In this document: piece after piece, positions 61,030 to 64,000 of the stretch
Layout of the letters: every line of letters starts with the position of its first letter
Numbering within the stretch: position 1 is the stretch's first letter
Origin: Paulinella micropora
Lineage: Eukaryota; Cercozoa; Imbricatea; Euglyphida
Reading direction: 5' to 3'
Length of the DNA: 64,000 bases
Assembly: GCA_009731375.1 (NCBI GenBank)
Contig: BJOX01000028.1
Coordinates: 316,461 to 380,460 of the forward strand
The notes under the pieces: generated by a model
What the model was told of the DNA's origin: nothing
Database searches by the model: none
The model's input: the letters and a program-made list of their open reading frames with translations, nothing else
Position numbers and translations under genes: made by a program

Positions 61030-61585
61030 CGAAATGCTCTGGGAAGCTGCCAAGTTCATTTTCTTCTTGCCTGTCCTGTTCTTCGTAAGTCAGAACAGGG
61101 GTCAGGAGCTCGAAAGGAGGCATTGTCTCTTCTTCGGTAACGGCAACTGCACCAACTGTCTCGTCCAGTCCAGGCTGGAACGCGCTTGTTGTGTCTGGAG
61201 CGAGCTCAGCAAGGGATGCAAATCCGTCGCGGACGCATTGCAGATCGCTCACGACAGCGGCGACGCTTGGTACAAGGGGCTGGTCACTGACCCCAGCCGG
61301 TGCCCGCCGCCGTGAGCGGGTGCCCCAGTCAGTCGCGAACTGGCCCATGACCTCGACTGCTATTTCGGGCGCGCAGACCCACGTGCCACAGCGCTGGCCG
61401 CGCTGTTTCGGAAATTTGAATCTCGAAATGTGACCGTTGGTTACGCGATAGGGGTGCAATCTGATGTGCGCTCTTATCCTTTCCGCGCAACGGCTAGGAG
61501 TCAAAAAAGGAAACGTTTTCCCGGCAAAATCGATCAGCAAAATTTTCCCGTCGGGTGCCACTCGGCATGGTTTGTCGTGGCTCAT
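61022..61585 (-). CDS. Unknown protein, 187 aa
   Basis: I choose the ATG at 61585 (MSHDKPCRVAPDGKILLIDF). Upstream codons are open but lack an ATG. The N-terminal half is basic and aromatic (PSRCAERIRAHIRLHPYRV, CGTWVCAPEIAVEVMGQF), with a faint resemblance to small virus DNA-binding (KilA-N-like) domains that I would not rely on. The C-terminal half is acidic (EEQDRQEENE). Intact. Confidence 0.5.
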   Translation of the reverse strand: MSHDKPCRVAPDGKILLIDFAGKTFPFLTPSRCAERIRAHIRLHPYRVTNGHISRFKFPKQRGQRCGTWVCAPEIAVEVMGQFATDWGTRSRRRAPAGVSDQPLVPSVAAVVSDLQCVRDGFASLAELAPDTTSAFQPGLDETVGAVAVTEEETMPPFELLTPVLTYEEQDRQEENELGSFPEHFAF

Positions 61586-61644
61586 CGTAATTAGCGGCAC
61601 GGCCAAAAATTTGCCAGGGATTCGACCTTGCTTGCTTTTCACTT

Positions 61645-61665
61645 TCGACTTTCAATAAAAGTCGA
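61645..61665. terminator. Stem-loop upstream of 61585 and downstream of the recombinase
   Basis: TCGACTTT (61645-61652) and AAAGTCGA (61658-61665) form a perfect 8-bp stem with a CAATA loop. It sits between the recombinase stop and the next minus-strand gene. It is a candidate RNA 3'-end or regulatory hairpin. On + it also contains AATAAA. Confidence 0.4.
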
Positions 61666-61692
61666 ATTATGAGCTTTTAATTCTTGAAACTC

Positions 61693-63972
61693 TTAGCACA
61701 ATTGCATAAACCGCGTGATCCGAGCGGCTGGTGTAGGATCAGCCGTATCAAGGGCCGCAGCGGCATGACTAGCGAAGCGGTAGGAAGCCTTCACGGAAAA
61801 AATGGAATCGAGAGTTCCGCGCCAAAAACTGGGCCGGCGCAGTTCTTCGGCATGGTGCTGCAAATTTGCCGCGAAAAATTCCACGGCTTGTCGGCGTAAC
61901 CGTTCGGCTCTGGTCTCGCGGGGCAGCTGTTTAAGCGTGGGCGGGATGACGTATTTCAAGTCACCCAGGACCCGTGCGTAGTCCGAGGCCAGCTTTTCGC
62001 CCTGTTGCACAATGGCTTGCACAATCTTCACCAAGTCCGGCTCGTGCAGGGACGGCGCCGCCTTGCTCATCACTTTCACCTTGTCGTAGAACATCTGCGT
62101 CTTGAGATTGCTGAGTCCTTCGTCCTTGTTTTCGTACTCGAGCGTGTGCCCCAAAACCCGGCTAAAAAACACCGGCCGGGCCACGAGCGAATGGTTTCCG
62201 TAGAGCTCCCAGGCCACATTGGCGTAGATGGCTCGCAGCAGGTGAGGGCGGCTAATGCGGAACTCGCTCTTGGAGCGCTCTTGGTAGAGGTGTGTCAGGG
62301 CCGCGCCCACTTCGCTGTTGGGCATCACTTGGCTGGGCCTGTCGATGTTCTTCTTGTGGCCCGCAACCACCAGACTTTGCATCCACGGCAGCGTGCTGAC
62401 CTTCATCTTCTTCGTCGGTGGCATGGCAATGGGCTGGTCATCCTCTTCCGCCAGGATCTCTGCTGCCTGGTGCGAGGTCCAGCTCAAGTAATCGGACTTG
62501 GGCCTGTCGCCTTTCAGCAGCATGCTAGCGCCCGGCGCCATCTTGGCCCGGTGCTTAAAATGGTTCTCCGTGCCAAAGATCAGGTGACGCCAGATCCTCA
62601 GTACACCGGTCGCCGAGGCCGTAGGCAGGGCGATGGGTTTGCCGACATAGATAGAGTCTTGGTAATCGCTCTGGTCGTCCGGGTCTTTGAGGGGGTCTGC
62701 GCCTTTTTTCGCCGCCCGGTGCTGCAAGACATGCTTTTGGCGGCCAATCTCCGTGAACGTCATATACTGGTCGTCCTCCACCGGGCCAAATTCGCTAAAG
62801 CGCCACAGCTCGGACATTCTGCACCCGAGGATAGACAGCAACAGAAAGGACTGCAGGGCCCACAGCGGGTGTCTCTCGCTGGGCGCAAAGGGGCCGTCGT
62901 TGGCGCGCTTGGCTTCCGGGTCCTCGAAGCAATCTGCCTCCGCGAGCATGGCTCGGTAGAGCTCGTCCAAGAACGCGCACCAGGGGTCCAAGTAGAGCAC
63001 GTGCCTCTTCTTGAGGTTCTTCATCAATTTCTTGCCGGTCTGCTGAACTCCTTCCGAACTCGCGTCCCTGTCACGAAAAAGCGTCCCTTCCGTAAACCAC
63101 TTGACCACGAAGTCCTCGCCCCAGACACAGCGCGAGGGCTGTTCCTTGCCCTTCTGGCTCTGTCGCTGGGTGGCTAGGATCAACCAGTTGCTCCGGAAAA
63201 GGCCGTAGTCTTGTCCTCTCGCGGAGAGGTTGGGCTTGGTAGCGTCGACCAGGTCGTTTATGAAACTCACAAACTGGTCCACGTCTTTGCGGAGCCGCAG
63301 AAAGGTCATGCAATAAGCAAGCAGACACTTGGTGAACGGCCCGGCGCTGAGATTTGGCAACCCCAGCTTCACCCAGCCGTCCTCGTCACCGAAGAGGAGC
63401 TTGCGAAGGGTCGTGTTTCTGCCCTTGGCCAGGTCGGCGGAGCTGCTAGGGAACAGCAGGCCGCCCCCTGGCTTCTCTACAATGACAAAGTCCACTTTGC
63501 CCGCGTGATGGCACGAAACCATGTTTTCCTTGTCCAGCCCGCTGTCCTTGAACCGTTTGTACGCGTACAGGACGTCATCGAGCTCTCCGTCTTCTTTCAC
63601 CATGAATTCGCTCCAGTGGCCCTTGCGCGACTTGATGACCTGGGCCAGAACGGGCGAGGCGGCGTGACGGGCGGGGTCGACCCCGAGCGAGTACAGGTGC
63701 GCCCTGTCCAGCACCTCGTCCCGGTAAGAACGGAGGAGATCCAGCGCGGCCACAAAGTTGTCTCGTAGGTCCGCCCACTCCTGCGGGCTCATTTTCGTCT
63801 TGAGCGGCAGGCGTTCCCAGACCGGCACCGGCTTCTGGCCGTCACGGATTTCTTGTAGTGTGGTGTTGTTAAAGGCGTCAACCACCTGCTGGGGCGGGGC
63901 ATCGCTCATGGTTACCACTTTGAGGTGGCTGGGCTCCGCGCCAAGCCGGCCACTCGCCACCCATTTCACCAT
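61693..63972 (-). CDS. Tyrosine recombinase, telomere-resolvase-like, 759 aa
   Basis: Catalytic elements of the tyrosine recombinase fold are all present in order: R385 in GCRMSEL, a beta-hairpin lysine around K413 (GRQKH), H577 and R580 in RPHLLRAIYA, H609 in VLGHT, and Y629 in QMFYDKV. The large size, the RAIYA rather than RHTFA form of box II, and the 20-residue insertion between LGH and the tyrosine recall protelomerases (TelK/ResT) more than phage integrases. PPTKKMKV (about 518-525) is an NLS-like motif. The start could also be MSDAPP at 63909. Likely roles are integration or resolution of hairpin or palindromic termini. It is intact. Confidence 0.65.
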   Translation of the reverse strand: MVKWVASGRLGAEPSHLKVVTMSDAPPQQVVDAFNNTTLQEIRDGQKPVPVWERLPLKTKMSPQEWADLRDNFVAALDLLRSYRDEVLDRAHLYSLGVDPARHAASPVLAQVIKSRKGHWSEFMVKEDGELDDVLYAYKRFKDSGLDKENMVSCHHAGKVDFVIVEKPGGGLLFPSSSADLAKGRNTTLRKLLFGDEDGWVKLGLPNLSAGPFTKCLLAYCMTFLRLRKDVDQFVSFINDLVDATKPNLSARGQDYGLFRSNWLILATQRQSQKGKEQPSRCVWGEDFVVKWFTEGTLFRDRDASSEGVQQTGKKLMKNLKKRHVLYLDPWCAFLDELYRAMLAEADCFEDPEAKRANDGPFAPSERHPLWALQSFLLLSILGCRMSELWRFSEFGPVEDDQYMTFTEIGRQKHVLQHRAAKKGADPLKDPDDQSDYQDSIYVGKPIALPTASATGVLRIWRHLIFGTENHFKHRAKMAPGASMLLKGDRPKSDYLSWTSHQAAEILAEEDDQPIAMPPTKKMKVSTLPWMQSLVVAGHKKNIDRPSQVMPNSEVGAALTHLYQERSKSEFRISRPHLLRAIYANVAWELYGNHSLVARPVFFSRVLGHTLEYENKDEGLSNLKTQMFYDKVKVMSKAAPSLHEPDLVKIVQAIVQQGEKLASDYARVLGDLKYVIPPTLKQLPRETRAERLRRQAVEFFAANLQHHAEELRRPSFWRGTLDSIFSVKASYRFASHAAAALDTADPTPAARITRFMQLC

Positions 63973-64000
63973 GGTCTTCTTCCTCTTTAATGACTAGATG

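Noticed and set aside
61022-61585. KilA-N domain protein
   Set aside because: The resemblance is too weak to name without a profile search.

Overview
The window has two very different halves. From 1 to about 34.3 kb it looks like a eukaryotic nuclear chromosome packed with microsatellites: kilobase arrays of TATC/GATA, CATA/GTAT, GGTA, CAAT, AT, CT/GA and poly-pyrimidine. Short unique cores are repeated inside these arrays as minisatellites. Only fragments of host-type genes are visible: intron-interrupted Pro/Gln/Gly-rich exons near 16.5-16.9 kb, and a protein-kinase, ankyrin-repeat and coiled-coil locus near 21.8-22.9 kb with GT/AG-like boundaries. I cannot identify the host beyond 'eukaryote, plausibly an alga, protist or marine invertebrate'.

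From about 36.6 kb to the right edge the sequence changes to densely packed, intronless, GC-rich genes on both strands, separated by short AT-rich spacers. This half is a double-jelly-roll dsDNA virus, either integrated in the host or co-assembled with it. Recognisable genes are a major capsid protein, an A32/FtsK-like packaging ATPase, a RuvC/A22-like Holliday junction resolvase, a probable minor capsid protein, a large receptor-binding-type fibre, a second spike-like protein, ribonucleotide reductase small subunit, an HMG-box protein, a DUF4231/SLATT membrane protein, an F-box protein, several small membrane and basic proteins, and a 759-residue tyrosine recombinase resembling telomere resolvases. 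No DNA polymerase, primase-helicase or large RNR subunit is present, so the element probably continues past 64,000. The gene set fits small nucleocytoplasmic-like or polinton-like viruses (Varidnaviria). I cannot place it more precisely.

Between the halves (about 34.9-36.5 kb) lies an array of roughly 70-bp units, each bounded by inverted copies of GTGGTTCGAA-type arms. It ends in two large stem-loops. A short iteron-like repeat follows at 37.64-37.79 kb. The array may be the left terminal or resolution region of the element, and the recombinase at the right edge is a candidate to act on it. That link is inference.

Assembly quality matters when reading this window. Two N gaps (35,976-35,985 and 49,797-50,464) are flanked by exact direct duplications. 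Several virus genes (capsid, fibre, ATPase, two structural genes) are split by single-base frameshifts, mostly at short homopolymers, while neighbours of similar length are intact. Sequencing or assembly error and genuine decay of an endogenous virus both remain possible.
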